A stretch of DNA of 51,098 nucleotides, taken from NCBI RefSeq assembly GCF_001270495.1, contig NZ_LGUR01000238.1, positions 1 through 51,098 of the forward strand, written 5' to 3'. A program made the position numbers and the translations under genes. Source of the DNA: Streptomyces viridochromogenes (GTDB lineage: Bacteria > Actinomycetota > Actinomycetes > Streptomycetales > Streptomycetaceae). Below are positions 16,090 to 24,489 of this stretch, one piece after another (positions within the stretch are counted from its first letter, which is position 1; each line of letters begins with the position of its first letter). The notes beneath the pieces were generated by a model that ran no database searches, was not told the origin of the DNA, and was given only the letters and a program-made list of their open reading frames with translations.

Positions 16090-17351
16090 CGCTTCCCCGC
16101 CTTCGCCGCGGCCGCGGCGGTCCGGGTCGCCGCGTGATCCGCTCGCCGGGACAGGGAGACCACTCCGGCGAGCCGCTCGATCGACGCCGGTACGTCCCAG
16201 TCCTCCTGCCGCAGCGAGGCGAGCGTGGACGCGGGGACCACGACCAGGTCCGGGGCCCCGGTCTCCACCGCCCGCACCAGAAGCGCCCACGCCGCATCCC
16301 AGCGGGACCTGTCCGGGCGCGCCCGGACCGCCTCCACGACACCGTCCAGCGCGGCCTGCCGCAGATCCCCCCGCTCGGGCAACTCCGCCCCCGCCGGGTC
16401 GCCGAGCAGCACCTCGGGGTCCGGCAGGTCCATCCGGTCCACGGCGGCCAGCAGCTCCAGCCCCGGCCCGTCCCCCACCGTGCCCCGCACCAGCAGGGAG
16501 AGCACCTCCCGCGAGGCCCCGGCCGCGGTGGCGAAGGCGACCAGACACTGCGTCATCTCCCAGCTCCGGGGCGAGGGCCACGGACCACCCCGCCGTGTCT
16601 CGCTGTTGGGCAACCGGTGCACCAGCGCCGGCCGCCCGGAGAGCAGCCCGCACACCGCACGACGAGCGAATCCGACGGCCTCCGGCAGCTTCCCGGGGTC
16701 GAGGCGGGGCAGGGTCGCCCGGGGCCAGGTCCCACCCAGCCCCCGTACGACGACCTCGTGATCATGGGTCCACTGAAGATGCACGAACCTGTTGGCCAGC
16801 GGCGCGCTCAGCTCCCACCCGTCCGCCGCCGACGACCGCGGATTGGCGGCGGCCACGATCCGCACCCCCGGCGGCAGCCGCAGGGCACCGATCCGCCGCT
16901 CCAGCACCAGCCGCAGCAGCGCGGCCTGCACCGCCGGCGGCGCGGTCGACAACTCGTCCAGGAACAGCAGCCCCCGCCCGGCCTTCACCAGCCGTACGGC
17001 CCAGTCCGGCGGCGCCATGGGCACACCCTGTACCGCGGGGTCGTCCCCGACGACGGGCAGCCCGGAGAAGTCCGACGGCTCGTGGACGCTCGCGATCACC
17101 GTGGTGAGCGGGAGCTCCAGCGCGGCGGCGAGCTGGGTGAGCGCCGCGGTCTTGCCGATCCCCGGCTCACCCCAGAGGAGAACGGGCAGATCGGCGGCCA
17201 CGGCCAGGGTGAGGGCTTCCAGTTGTGCGTCGGGGCGGGGTTCGGTGGTGGTGTCGCGGAGGAGGGCCAACAGGTCGGAGGCCACGTCGAGTTGGGAGGA
17301 GGGCGGGGTACATGTGTTCATGTTCACCGTCGTGGTCGTGGTCGTGGTCAT
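16086..17351 (-). CDS. MoxR-type AAA+ ATPase
   Basis: This is a 421-aa AAA+ chaperone-like ATPase. The N-terminus is a run of Thr residues encoded by GTGGTC repeats. Walker A is GEPGIGKT (61-68) and Walker B GLLFLDEL (127-134), with sensor 1 in VRIVAAANPRS and the arginine-rich small domain after it. It should power conformational change in the VWA protein encoded immediately downstream with a 4-base overlap. AGGTGA six bases upstream supports the ATG at 17351. The unknown 502-aa gene lies just upstream on the same strand, giving a three-gene unit. Confidence 0.92.
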   Translation of the reverse strand: MTTTTTTTVNMNTCTPPSSQLDVASDLLALLRDTTTEPRPDAQLEALTLAVAADLPVLLWGEPGIGKTAALTQLAAALELPLTTVIASVHEPSDFSGLPVVGDDPAVQGVPMAPPDWAVRLVKAGRGLLFLDELSTAPPAVQAALLRLVLERRIGALRLPPGVRIVAAANPRSSAADGWELSAPLANRFVHLQWTHDHEVVVRGLGGTWPRATLPRLDPGKLPEAVGFARRAVCGLLSGRPALVHRLPNSETRRGGPWPSPRSWEMTQCLVAFATAAGASREVLSLLVRGTVGDGPGLELLAAVDRMDLPDPEVLLGDPAGAELPERGDLRQAALDGVVEAVRARPDRSRWDAAWALLVRAVETGAPDLVVVPASTLASLRQEDWDVPASIERLAGVVSLSRRADHAATRTAAAAAKAGKR

Positions 17352-17459
17352 GTGGGATCACCTGTGGGTTCGTCATGGGAAGGGCGTGCGGTGCGGGGAC
17401 ATGCGGGCGAGCTCAGCGGCCGCCCGCAGATCGGTCGAGGCCGTACGGCGTGGGGTTGG

Positions 17460-18968
17460 TCAGGGACGCTGCGCGTGGCGGGCGTGCGCGCGCCGGCTCC
17501 GGGGCCGGGATCGGGGTCGGTCCCGCTCGTCGTAGCGGACCCGCCCCGGCCCGGGACCGATCAGCCCCGCTCTGAACAGCCCGTACGTGATCCGCTGCCG
17601 CGCCGCCGCCTCCAGTTCGTCCCGCAGCGCACCGTCCCGCAGCACCGCCGCTGGGCCCAACAGCCCCTCGACGACAGCCAGCGCACCGGCGATGTCGCCG
17701 TGGTCGAGGCGCTCGCGTACGTCGGGCAGACACTCGGGATGCCGGTGCGCCTCGTCGATGGCCTGGAGGCAGGGGAGCGGCGTGCCGGTCAGGGCGGCCA
17801 GCAGTTCCTCCCGCTGGATCTCGGCGGGGTCGTGGTCCAGGGGAGCCAGTACGCCGTCGACCAGACCGATGCGATGCCGGGCACCCCGGCAGTCCACCGG
17901 ACGCGGCTGCCCTACGCGCTCCACCGGCCCGGACGCCGGGGGCGTACGACTGGCCCGGGGCGACGACGAGTCCGTTTCCGGTACGAGTGCGGAGGCGACC
18001 AGTGGGTGCAGCCGCTCGGCCTCGATCGCTCCGGCCCGGAGCAACTCCAGGTCGGGCAACACCCAGGTCGCGGCGTCGGGCAGCACCGGAAGGGCGGACG
18101 TACGCCCCTTGGCAGCGGCGGCCACGATCCGCAGTCCGCCCGTGTCACCTCCCCCGCCCTCGTCCCCGATTCCCTGCAGCACCAGCCGATGCCGGCCCCT
18201 CAGCCGCACGAGCACGTCCCCAACGGACCGTCCCTCGGCTCGGAGCAGCATCCGGGCCTCGTCCGCCCACCGGTCGACGGCACAGCCAGGGCCGTACGGC
18301 GACTCGGCTCCCATCAGGTCGGAGCCCAGCCCCACCCCCGCCCGCATCCGCAGCTCACCGGCCCTGCGCGCATCCCACAGATGCCGGTGCAGATCGAACC
18401 GGAACCGCCTGCTGGGACGAGGATGCGGATGCGGAGATGGAGACGGATGCGGAGGGGGATGTGGAGGGGGATCTGGATAAGGCCCCCGGGACGACCGGCC
18501 CCCGTCCCACAGCGCGAGGCTGATCCGCTGACCGGCGTCGGCCCACGCAGGCGCGGTCCGCACCACTAGGTACACCGCGCCCCCGCCGTCCCGCCCCCCG
18601 CCGCCGTACTTGGCCAGCGCGAGGGTCAGCCCCGGCCGCAACAGGCCGTCGGGAGCGATCCTCGGCATGTGCCAGCGCAGGAGGTCGGGAGCGAGATGCC
18701 GTAGGTCGTCCCGGACACGGGCGGCGAGTTCCCGACCGTAGTCACGCACCACGGAACGCAGTTGGAGATCGACGTCGACCCCGGCGGCAGCACACGCTCC
18801 CGCCCAGTCCCCCGCCAGTCGGCGGGCGGTCGCGGTCTCGATCATGGAGGCCGGCACGGCGAACTCGCGCACGCGCGGCCAGAAGGAAGGCCCGGCAGGC
18901 CCGGAGGACCCAGAGGCCCCGGAGGACCCGGAGGGTCGGGAATCCCCGTTCGCGGTCTGAGTGCCCAT
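17460..18968 (-). CDS. Unknown protein of the MoxR-VWA operon
   Basis: This 502-aa protein has no domain I can name. The first 30 residues are Ser/Gly/Pro-rich, the next 130 are helical with many Arg and Leu (ARRLAGDWAGACAAAGVDVD, RVRDDLRHLAPDLLRWHMPR), and a Pro/His repeat (PDPPPHPPPHPSPSPHPHPR) sits near residue 185. A second half follows with conserved-looking LPDLELLRAGAIEAERLHPLVASAL and ITYGLFRAGL. The end is Arg-rich. The ATG at 18968 has AAGG nine bases upstream. It is the first gene of the unit ending in the MoxR ATPase and VWA protein and could be their client or adaptor; this is inferred only from position. Confidence 0.75.
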   Translation of the reverse strand: MGTQTANGDSRPSGSSGASGSSGPAGPSFWPRVREFAVPASMIETATARRLAGDWAGACAAAGVDVDLQLRSVVRDYGRELAARVRDDLRHLAPDLLRWHMPRIAPDGLLRPGLTLALAKYGGGGRDGGGAVYLVVRTAPAWADAGQRISLALWDGGRSSRGPYPDPPPHPPPHPSPSPHPHPRPSRRFRFDLHRHLWDARRAGELRMRAGVGLGSDLMGAESPYGPGCAVDRWADEARMLLRAEGRSVGDVLVRLRGRHRLVLQGIGDEGGGGDTGGLRIVAAAAKGRTSALPVLPDAATWVLPDLELLRAGAIEAERLHPLVASALVPETDSSSPRASRTPPASGPVERVGQPRPVDCRGARHRIGLVDGVLAPLDHDPAEIQREELLAALTGTPLPCLQAIDEAHRHPECLPDVRERLDHGDIAGALAVVEGLLGPAAVLRDGALRDELEAAARQRITYGLFRAGLIGPGPGRVRYDERDRPRSRPRSRRAHARHAQRP

Positions 18969-19207
18969 CAGCACTCACCTTGCGCGGACGGGACCCCCAA
19001 TCTGGCAACAGAGTGAGTCGTCATCGCGGGCGAGCGTAACGCCGCCCGCGCCGAGCCGCCAGGGAATTTCCGTGCCGGGGGACCGGTGGCCCCGAACCCG
19101 GCAACCTTTCCGCCCCCGGCGCCCACTGACACACGGGCGACTCTCCGCACCGCGCAGGAGCCCCACGCCCACGCACATCCACACCCACCCACACCCAGGA
19201 CTCATCC

Positions 19208-20179
19208 GTGGCATCCCCTTCGCACCGCCGGTCCCCCGGCAAGTGGCGCAACGCCCTCGTCCCCGCCGTGGTCGTGGCAGCCGTCGCACTCGCCGCATCC
19301 CTGCTCATGGCCCTGCGTCCCGACGGCGCGTCCACGGCGGGTCACACCACGACCGCGCCCACCACCGGCAGCCGGTCGGCATCCCCACCGACGCCCCCGA
19401 GCCCGAAACCGGCCCCGAAGCCGAAACCGAAGAAACCGTCCAAGGCGTCCCCGGACGCCCCCACGGCGGCGAAGACCACCCCGCCGCCCGGCACGGCCAC
19501 CGCACCGGCACGCTCCTCGGCCAAGAGCACCACCCCGCAGCGGGCGTCGGGCTCGGCACCACTGGCGGGACGTATCCGCCCCGGCACCGCCTACGAGGGA
19601 GTCGCCACCTTCTACGACACCGGAAACGGTGACGGCGCCTGCCTGTACGGCCCCACCGCCGACGTCATGACGGCGGCGATGAACCACACGGACTACGAGA
19701 CCGCCAAGGCCTGCGGTGCCTACATCCTGGTCCGCGCGGCCGGCGGCGCCTCCGTGACGGTCCGCGTCACCAACGAATGCCCCCTCCCCTGCGCCCCCGG
19801 CCAACTCGACCTGAGCGCCCAGGCGTTCGCCAAGCTCGCGGCCCCCTCGGCCGGCCGCATCCCGATCACCTGGAGCCTGTTGAGCCCCGAGACGTCCGAC
19901 AAGATCGCGATCCGCTACAAGACCGGCTCCAGCAGCCACTGGTGCGGCATCCAGGCGACAGGCCACCGCAACCCCCTGGCCCGGCTGGAGGTCCGCGACG
20001 GCAGCGGCTGGCGACAGCTGCCCCGCACGGAATACAACTACTTCCTCTCCGAGCAGGGGAGCGGATGCGGGGGCGCGATCAGGATCACGGACATCTATGG
20101 GGAGGCGTTGACGGTCGAAGGGATCTCGATCCGCCCGGATGTCGCACAACCGACCCGGGTCCAGTTCGCGCCACGCTGA
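19208..20179 (+). CDS. Secreted expansin-like protein
   Basis: This 323-aa protein loosens plant or cell-wall polysaccharide without hydrolysis, judging from family knowledge. It has a single N-terminal membrane or signal helix (about 18-36), a long Pro/Lys/Thr linker (45-115), then domain D1 with the GH45-like double-psi barrel: GVATFYDTGNGDGACLYG, VTNECPLPC, and QLDLSAQAFAKLA carrying the conserved Asp. Domain D2 follows, resembling CBM63, with WCGIQATGHRNPLARLEV and the aromatic YNYFLSEQGSGCGGAI. The GTG at 19208 has AGGA seven bases upstream. With the GH30 galactanase it suggests use of plant material. Confidence 0.88.
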   Translation: MASPSHRRSPGKWRNALVPAVVVAAVALAASLLMALRPDGASTAGHTTTAPTTGSRSASPPTPPSPKPAPKPKPKKPSKASPDAPTAAKTTPPPGTATAPARSSAKSTTPQRASGSAPLAGRIRPGTAYEGVATFYDTGNGDGACLYGPTADVMTAAMNHTDYETAKACGAYILVRAAGGASVTVRVTNECPLPCAPGQLDLSAQAFAKLAAPSAGRIPITWSLLSPETSDKIAIRYKTGSSSHWCGIQATGHRNPLARLEVRDGSGWRQLPRTEYNYFLSEQGSGCGGAIRITDIYGEALTVEGISIRPDVAQPTRVQFAPR

Positions 20180-20180
20180 C

Positions 20181-20729
20181 CTACGGGCGAGGCGTGCCCG
20201 TATCGGTCGCCGCGACGCCACCCCTCGTCGGATCCGCCGACGCCCCCACGTCCTCCGCCGTCGGAGTCGCCGACGGCGCGGCTGTCGGCTCCGCCGGACC
20301 GCTCGGCGTCGGCCGGGTCCCCTCGGTACGGGAGGTCTCCGTGGGCTCGGCGGTCGCGGCCTGCGGGGGCACCGTCGGGGTGGGTGACGCCGTGCGGGGC
20401 GAGGACGCCGACGGGCTCGGCACCGCCGACGGGGCCGGGGGCGTCGTACGGTCCGTTGCCGGCGGCGGGGCGAGCGGGGGTGCGGGGGAGGTCGGGCCGT
20501 CGGACGTCCCCATCTGGAGGGGTAGCGCGACGAGGAGGGCCGCGGCGCAGGTCAGGGCCGCCCCGATCGACGCCCGGACCACGCGCCGGCGGGTCGCCCT
20601 GCGGCGGATCGCCTCGTAACTGCCGGGGGGCGGGGCGAGGTAGTCGGGGGACGGGCGGAGGATCACCGCGAGGGGGTCGTCGGTGGCCGACTCCGGATCG
20701 TCCGCGTCGTCGTCAAAGCGTGTGGTCAA
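20181..20729 (-). CDS. Single-pass membrane protein paired with the ECF sigma factor (anti-sigma-like)
   Basis: This 182-aa protein has an acidic N-terminus (RFDDDADDPESATDDPL), a short basic stretch (RRRATRRRVVR), one transmembrane helix (about 52-70) and a long Pro/Thr/Ser-rich outside region with no recognisable fold. The gene overlaps the end of the sigma gene by 17 bases, the usual arrangement for an anti-sigma factor. The zinc-binding anti-sigma motif HxxxCxxC is absent, so if it restrains the sigma factor it does so by another mode. Confidence 0.75.
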   Translation of the reverse strand: MTTRFDDDADDPESATDDPLAVILRPSPDYLAPPPGSYEAIRRRATRRRVVRASIGAALTCAAALLVALPLQMGTSDGPTSPAPPLAPPPATDRTTPPAPSAVPSPSASSPRTASPTPTVPPQAATAEPTETSRTEGTRPTPSGPAEPTAAPSATPTAEDVGASADPTRGGVAATDTGTPRP

Positions 20730-21234
20730 GGCTCCTCCTCAGATGGACGCGGAGCAGTTCGCGGGCCGCGTGGAGGTCGGCCTTGACGGTTCCTTCCTTA
20801 CGTCCGGTCAGCACGGACACCTCCCGGATCGGCATGTCAGCGTAGTAGTGGAGGAGGATCGGGGTGCGGAGGCGTTCGGGGAGGGACTGGACCAGCAGCC
20901 GGACCGACGGGTCCGCCTGTTCCGTGTGGGCGTTGACCGCCGCCTCCGTCGTCACCCGGCGCATCGCCTTCCGCTCGCGCTCCAGCTTGCGCCAGTGGTC
21001 CCGGACCAGGTTCGCCGCCGTGACGTAGAGGAAACCGCGCGGCTCCTCCACCCGGCTCCAGCGGGCCCAGAGCCGGGTGAACGCCTCGGAGGCGATCTCG
21101 TGGGCCGTCTCGTCGTCGTCGACCAGACGGCGGCACCAGCCTGCGAGGCGCGGATAGAGGGCGGCGAACAGCTCGGACGCAGCCTTGTCGCGGGACCGTT
21201 TCAACGCTCTCCATGGTCGTGAGGAAACCTGCAC
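20713..21234 (-). CDS. ECF-family RNA polymerase sigma factor
   Basis: This is an approximately 173-aa extracytoplasmic-function sigma factor. Region 2 is visible (SELFAALYPRLAGWCRRLVDD, then ASEAFTRLWARWSRVEEPRGFLYVTAANLVRDHWRK), as is region 4 with its helix-turn-helix (LPERLRTPILLHYYADMPIREVSVLTG, KEGTVKADLHAARELL). The start is uncertain: GTG at 21234 keeps ten extra residues but has no Shine-Dalgarno, while a TTG at 21204 sits just after GGAG. It lies 23 bases after the sortase stop and overlaps the membrane partner gene, so it is probably released by an envelope signal. Confidence 0.9.
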   Translation of the reverse strand: MQVSSRPWRALKRSRDKAASELFAALYPRLAGWCRRLVDDDETAHEIASEAFTRLWARWSRVEEPRGFLYVTAANLVRDHWRKLERERKAMRRVTTEAAVNAHTEQADPSVRLLVQSLPERLRTPILLHYYADMPIREVSVLTGRKEGTVKADLHAARELLRVHLRRSLDHTL

Positions 21235-21257
21235 GGTACTGGTGGGGATGCCGGCGG

Positions 21258-21914
21258 TCAGGAGGACGTGGCGCTCAGCGTCGCGAACACGATCACGTTG
21301 TCGCGGTACTCCTCGCCCTCCCGCGGGCCCCCGCACGTGATCAGCCGCAGCTCCGGGCGGTCCACGTCCCCGTAGACGTCGTCCGCCGGGAAGTCCGCCT
21401 TCGCCACCGTCCGTACGGCGGTGACGGCGAACTCCGCCGTGCTGCCGTCCTTCCTGCGCGCCACGATCCGGTCGCCCCGGCGCAGCCGGGCCAGGTCGCG
21501 GAACACGCCGTCCCCGTAGGCGCCCACCGTGACATGGCCGAGGAGGACCGAGGGGCCGACCTGACCCGGCGTCGGCGAGTGCCGGTACCAGCCGGCCCGG
21601 TCGTCGGCCGCGATCGGCGGCACCTCCACGGTGCCGTCCGGCGCCAGGCCCAGCCGGATGACCGGGGTGTCGACCCCGATCGCCGGGATCCGCAGCCGGA
21701 CCGGGGGCGAATGGCCCAGCGCACGCGCCGAGTTCGCCGATGCCGAGGACGACCGCTCCGCACCGGCCCCATCCGGGTCCTCCCGCCTCCGCCGGGAACC
21801 CGCGGTCGCCCCCTGCCCTGCTCCCCGGCCGCCGCAGCCCACCAGCACCGAGGCCACCGCCGCCATGGCGAACGCGCGCCTGGAGAGGGGCCGCACGCCC
21901 CTCGCCGAGGGCAT
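21258..21914 (-). CDS. Sortase (class F-like transpeptidase)
   Basis: This 218-aa membrane-attached cysteine transpeptidase has an N-terminal hydrophobic segment ending in VGCGG that could be a signal or lipobox, then a Ser/Arg-rich linker. The sortase beta-barrel contains RIPAIGVDTPVIRLGL, the catalytic His in LLGHVT, the catalytic Cys in LRLITCGG and the Arg in EYRDNVIVFA. It cuts a sorting motif and joins the protein to a cell-wall or other amine. Its ATG overlaps the stop of the upstream surface-protein gene (TGATG), strong evidence that this neighbour is its substrate. Confidence 0.88.
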   Translation of the reverse strand: MPSARGVRPLSRRAFAMAAVASVLVGCGGRGAGQGATAGSRRRREDPDGAGAERSSSASANSARALGHSPPVRLRIPAIGVDTPVIRLGLAPDGTVEVPPIAADDRAGWYRHSPTPGQVGPSVLLGHVTVGAYGDGVFRDLARLRRGDRIVARRKDGSTAEFAVTAVRTVAKADFPADDVYGDVDRPELRLITCGGPREGEEYRDNVIVFATLSATSS

Positions 21915-22324
21915 CACGCCCCGGTCGCCCGCCGACGACGTACGACGAACGCCGTCGCGCCCCCGGCGGCGAGCAGCGCTGCCGCACCGCCGCCGATCAG
22001 TCCGGCCTGCTCGTTCCCGGACCCCGAAGTCGTCGCCGTCTCGCCGGTGTCGGGCGCCCCCGACGGTACGACGGAGACCTGGCCGCCCTCCGAAGGCCGG
22101 GTCGGCTCGGCCGACGGCCGCGGCGAATCCGACGCCGAGGGAGCGGAGGTCGAGGGCCGGGTCGGTTCGGCGCTGGGCGTCGGGGTGGCCGTCTCGGAGG
22201 GGGTGGACTCCGTCGCGCTGGGCGCCGCGGTCGGGGAGGCGCTGCTGTGGGCGACCGCGGGCGCGGCAGTCGCGAGCAGGGCCGCGCAGGTGAGTGTGAG
22301 GGCGCTGAGGACGGTTCGGCGCAT
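21914..22324 (-). CDS. Small surface protein with LPXTG-like signal, likely sortase substrate
   Basis: This 136-aa protein has a signal peptide (RRTVLSALTLTCAALLATAAPAVA), a Ser/Pro/Thr/Glu-rich extracellular stalk and a C-terminal cell-wall sorting signal: APDTG, a hydrophobic helix (AGLIGGGAAALLAAGGATAFVV) and the tail RRRR. APDTG differs from LPXTG and from the LAXTG of class E substrates, so it may define the specificity of the co-encoded sortase. No folded domain is visible, so it may be a stalk or anchor for another partner. The ATG at 22324 has GAGAG upstream. First gene of the sortase-sigma operon. Confidence 0.82.
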   Translation of the reverse strand: MRRTVLSALTLTCAALLATAAPAVAHSSASPTAAPSATESTPSETATPTPSAEPTRPSTSAPSASDSPRPSAEPTRPSEGGQVSVVPSGAPDTGETATTSGSGNEQAGLIGGGAAALLAAGGATAFVVRRRRATGA

Positions 22325-22395
22325 CGATTCGCTCTCTTTCGTCGGTCCGCGCGGTACTGGCGTATCCGGCGGCTGTGGGTGACAGGTCGAGCGGA

Positions 22396-22423
22396 GAGAC
22401 GACGCGGCGCCGGAGCGGGTTGT
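22396..22423 (-). promoter_or_regulatory. Possible ECF-type promoter of the sortase operon
   Basis: On the minus strand ACAACC is followed after 16 bases by CGTCTC, matching the general AAC...CGTC pattern of ECF promoters, about 70 bases before the start codon at 22324. It would make the sigma factor self-activating. This is one pattern match only. Confidence 0.3.
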
Positions 22424-22588
22424 AAAGAGATGGCAAAGTCGCAGGGATGGGCGGGGAAGCGGATATGGGCAGAGATAGGCAGGAAGGGCGGAGACGGGCA
22501 GAGATGGCAGGGCGCGGTGATCCACGGCCTGCACGCGCCGCCCGTGGCCCGATGAACCGACCCCGCGCGGCCTACGTACGATGAGGGC

Positions 22589-23041
22589 GTGACCACCCGT
22601 GCACAGCACCACCGTGCGCTGCGGCTCCCGATGACGGGACCGTGGCGCATGCTTCTGCTGCTCGGGCTGCTCGCCGGGCTGTTCGGGATGCACGCGCTCG
22701 GGCCCGGCAACGTCGTCGCGGCCTCCTCCTCCACCTCGCCGCATCACGCGTCCCCTGCCTCGTCGCATCACGCGCCCGCGCGCGCCATGAACGGCCGTAC
22801 GACGGCCATGACCGACGAGGCCGTCTGCCACGGCTCCGATTCGGGTGGCGGGCACGCCCAGCACGCCGACCCCACCTGCGCCTCCGGCTCCATCGGTGCG
22901 GGCCCCGTACTGCCGGCCCCGGCACCCGATCCGGGCGGAGCGACGGCCGCGGGCGATCTCGACGGCCGTTCCGCGACCGCCGCGACCGAGGGCGGGCGCG
23001 CGCCTCCCTCACTGGCCGAACTGCAGATCCTGCGGACCTAG
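22589..23041 (+). CDS. DUF6153-type secreted His-rich protein
   Basis: This 150-aa protein has an N-terminal hydrophobic helix (WRMLLLLGLLAGLFGMHAL) and a mature part with paired His (SPHHASPASSHHAPARAM) and a second cluster (GGGHAQHADPTC), the sort of pattern that binds copper or other metals. It fits the actinobacterial DUF6153 family as I recall it. The DUF305 protein follows 109 bases downstream on the same strand. The GTG start at 22589 has a GAGGG directly upstream; a later ATG at 22634 is possible. Confidence 0.75.
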   Translation: MTTRAQHHRALRLPMTGPWRMLLLLGLLAGLFGMHALGPGNVVAASSSTSPHHASPASSHHAPARAMNGRTTAMTDEAVCHGSDSGGGHAQHADPTCASGSIGAGPVLPAPAPDPGGATAAGDLDGRSATAATEGGRAPPSLAELQILRT

Positions 23042-23150
23042 GACAAGGCCGAGCCGTCCGTCCCCGTCACCCACGGGCGTACGGCACTCAGCCATGCCCA
23101 TGCCGCGCCCCGAGGGCGCAGCGACTCACGTACTCGCAGGAGTTCTCAGC

Positions 23151-23864
23151 ATGACCAACACCCGAATGACCGGCCTCCGTATGACCGGCTTCCGCACGTC
23201 CGGCACCCGCGTGACCGGCGCCCGTCCCCTGGCCCGCCGCGCCGCGCTGGCCGCGACCGCCGTCACCGCCGCCCTCGTCCTCGCCGCGTGCGGCGGTGAC
23301 GACCGGCCGGACACCGCCTCCAGCGCGGACAAGACCCCGAGCACCCACAAGTCGCAGTCCCAGTCCCAGTCCCACAACGCCCAGGACGTCTCCTTCGCGC
23401 AGGGCATGATCCCCCACCACCAGCAGGCCCTGGAGATGGCCGAGTTGGCCGCCGACCGTGCCTCCTCGGCTCAGGTCAAGGACCTCGCCGCACGCATCGA
23501 GAAGGCCCAGGACCCGGAGATCAGGACGATGTCCGGGTGGCTGAAGACCTGGGGCGAGGACGTCCCGTCGGCCGCACCCGGCATGGACCACTCCGGCCAC
23601 TCCGGCGGGTCCGACGCCTCCGGCATGCCCGGGATGATGGGCGAGGACGACATGGCCGAGCTGTCGAAGGCATCCGGAAAGACCTTCGACACGCTCTTCC
23701 TGACCCTGATGGTGGAGCACCACGAGGGCGCGGTGGAGATGGCCGAGGGCGAGAAGGCGAAGGGTGAGTACGGCCCCGCGACCGAGCTGGCCGACGACGT
23801 CATCACCGCCCAGACCGCCGAGATCAAGGAGATGAACAAGCTGCTCGGCAAGAGTGGGAGCTGA
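23151..23864 (+). CDS. DUF305 lipoprotein, probable metal (copper) binding
   Basis: This 237-aa exported lipoprotein (lipobox LAAC) carries a DUF305 four-helix bundle with the repeated metal-like motifs QGMIPHHQQALEMAELA and LMVEHHEGAVEMAEGE, plus a His/Met loop between them (MDHSGHSGGSDASGMPGMMG). DUF305 proteins are linked to copper handling at the cell surface. Before the lipobox there is an odd repeated TG-R stretch (RMTGLRMTGFRTSGTRVTGAR) from tandem duplication of the gene start. AGGAG nine bases upstream supports the ATG at 23151. It probably works with the DUF6153 neighbour. Confidence 0.9.
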   Translation: MTNTRMTGLRMTGFRTSGTRVTGARPLARRAALAATAVTAALVLAACGGDDRPDTASSADKTPSTHKSQSQSQSHNAQDVSFAQGMIPHHQQALEMAELAADRASSAQVKDLAARIEKAQDPEIRTMSGWLKTWGEDVPSAAPGMDHSGHSGGSDASGMPGMMGEDDMAELSKASGKTFDTLFLTLMVEHHEGAVEMAEGEKAKGEYGPATELADDVITAQTAEIKEMNKLLGKSGS

Positions 23865-23873
23865 CGCACCACC

Positions 23874-23913
23874 GGGCGTCGGTTCAGTGCCGGCCGGCGC
23901 TGAACCGACGCCC
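23874..23913 (+). terminator. Perfect 14-bp stem terminator after the DUF305 gene
   Basis: GGGCGTCGGTTCAG pairs perfectly with CTGAACCGACGCCC around a GC-rich 12-base loop, ten bases after the DUF305 stop. Confidence 0.88.
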
Positions 23914-23936
23914 GCAGTCGGCGGCATGCGGAGCCG

Positions 23937-24389
23937 GTGGAGCCGGCTCGTCGCGCGGTGACCGGGTCGGTGGTGTGTGCGCCGGCCGACTCCCTGGTCC
24001 CGATGATCGTCGGACGCATCCTCCCGGGGCCGGCGGCCGCGGTCGTCCCGCTCGGGATCAGCATCCTGCGGGACGAACTGCCCGCCGACCGCCTCGCCGA
24101 CTCCACCGCCCTGATGAGCCTCAACACCCTGATGCGCTCGCTCGGCACCTCCTTCGCCGGTGCCATCGCGGGCGTCGTCCTGGCCCAGATGACCACCGAC
24201 TTCGGCGGCTACGCCCTGCCCTCGGAGAACGGCTTCAAGGTCGTCATGGCCATCGGCGCCGGAGCGGCCCTGCTGGCCTTCGCGGTCGCCACGTGCATCC
24301 CGAAGCAGCGGACCGCGGCCGCCGACCGGCCGGCTCCCGAGGGTGAGCCCGAGCGGGCGGTGGCCAAGGCGTCCCTCAGGCGGTCGTAG
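23937..24389 (+). pseudogene. Collapsed MFS (DHA2-type) transporter gene
   Basis: The 150-codon frame joins two distant parts of a 14-helix drug transporter. Codons about 12-60 match helices 3-4 (SLVPMIVGRILPG, VVPLGISILRDELPADRL). The next part, LNTLMRSLGTSFAGAIAGVVLAQ and FGGYALPSENGFKVVMAIGAGAALLAFAVATCIPK, is the far C-terminal end (helices 13-14). About 300 residues between them and the N-terminus are missing, joined in frame near DSTALMS. There is no ribosome binding site at the only possible start. It is a deletion remnant and cannot transport. Confidence 0.8.
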
Positions 24390-24489
24390 ATCTCCGGGGA
24401 GCCCACCCGCACTCCTTGGGAACGGGCGCTGCAAGCGGTTCTCAGGTCCCACCGGGAGCCTATTCGTCCGTTTCGGTGATAATTGGGGC

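Noticed and set aside
22445..22555. Tandem repeats GGGCAGAGAT and GGAGACGGGCAGAGATGGCAG-like as possible regulatory array
   Set aside because: Only two or three loose copies with unequal spacing; looks like local slippage.
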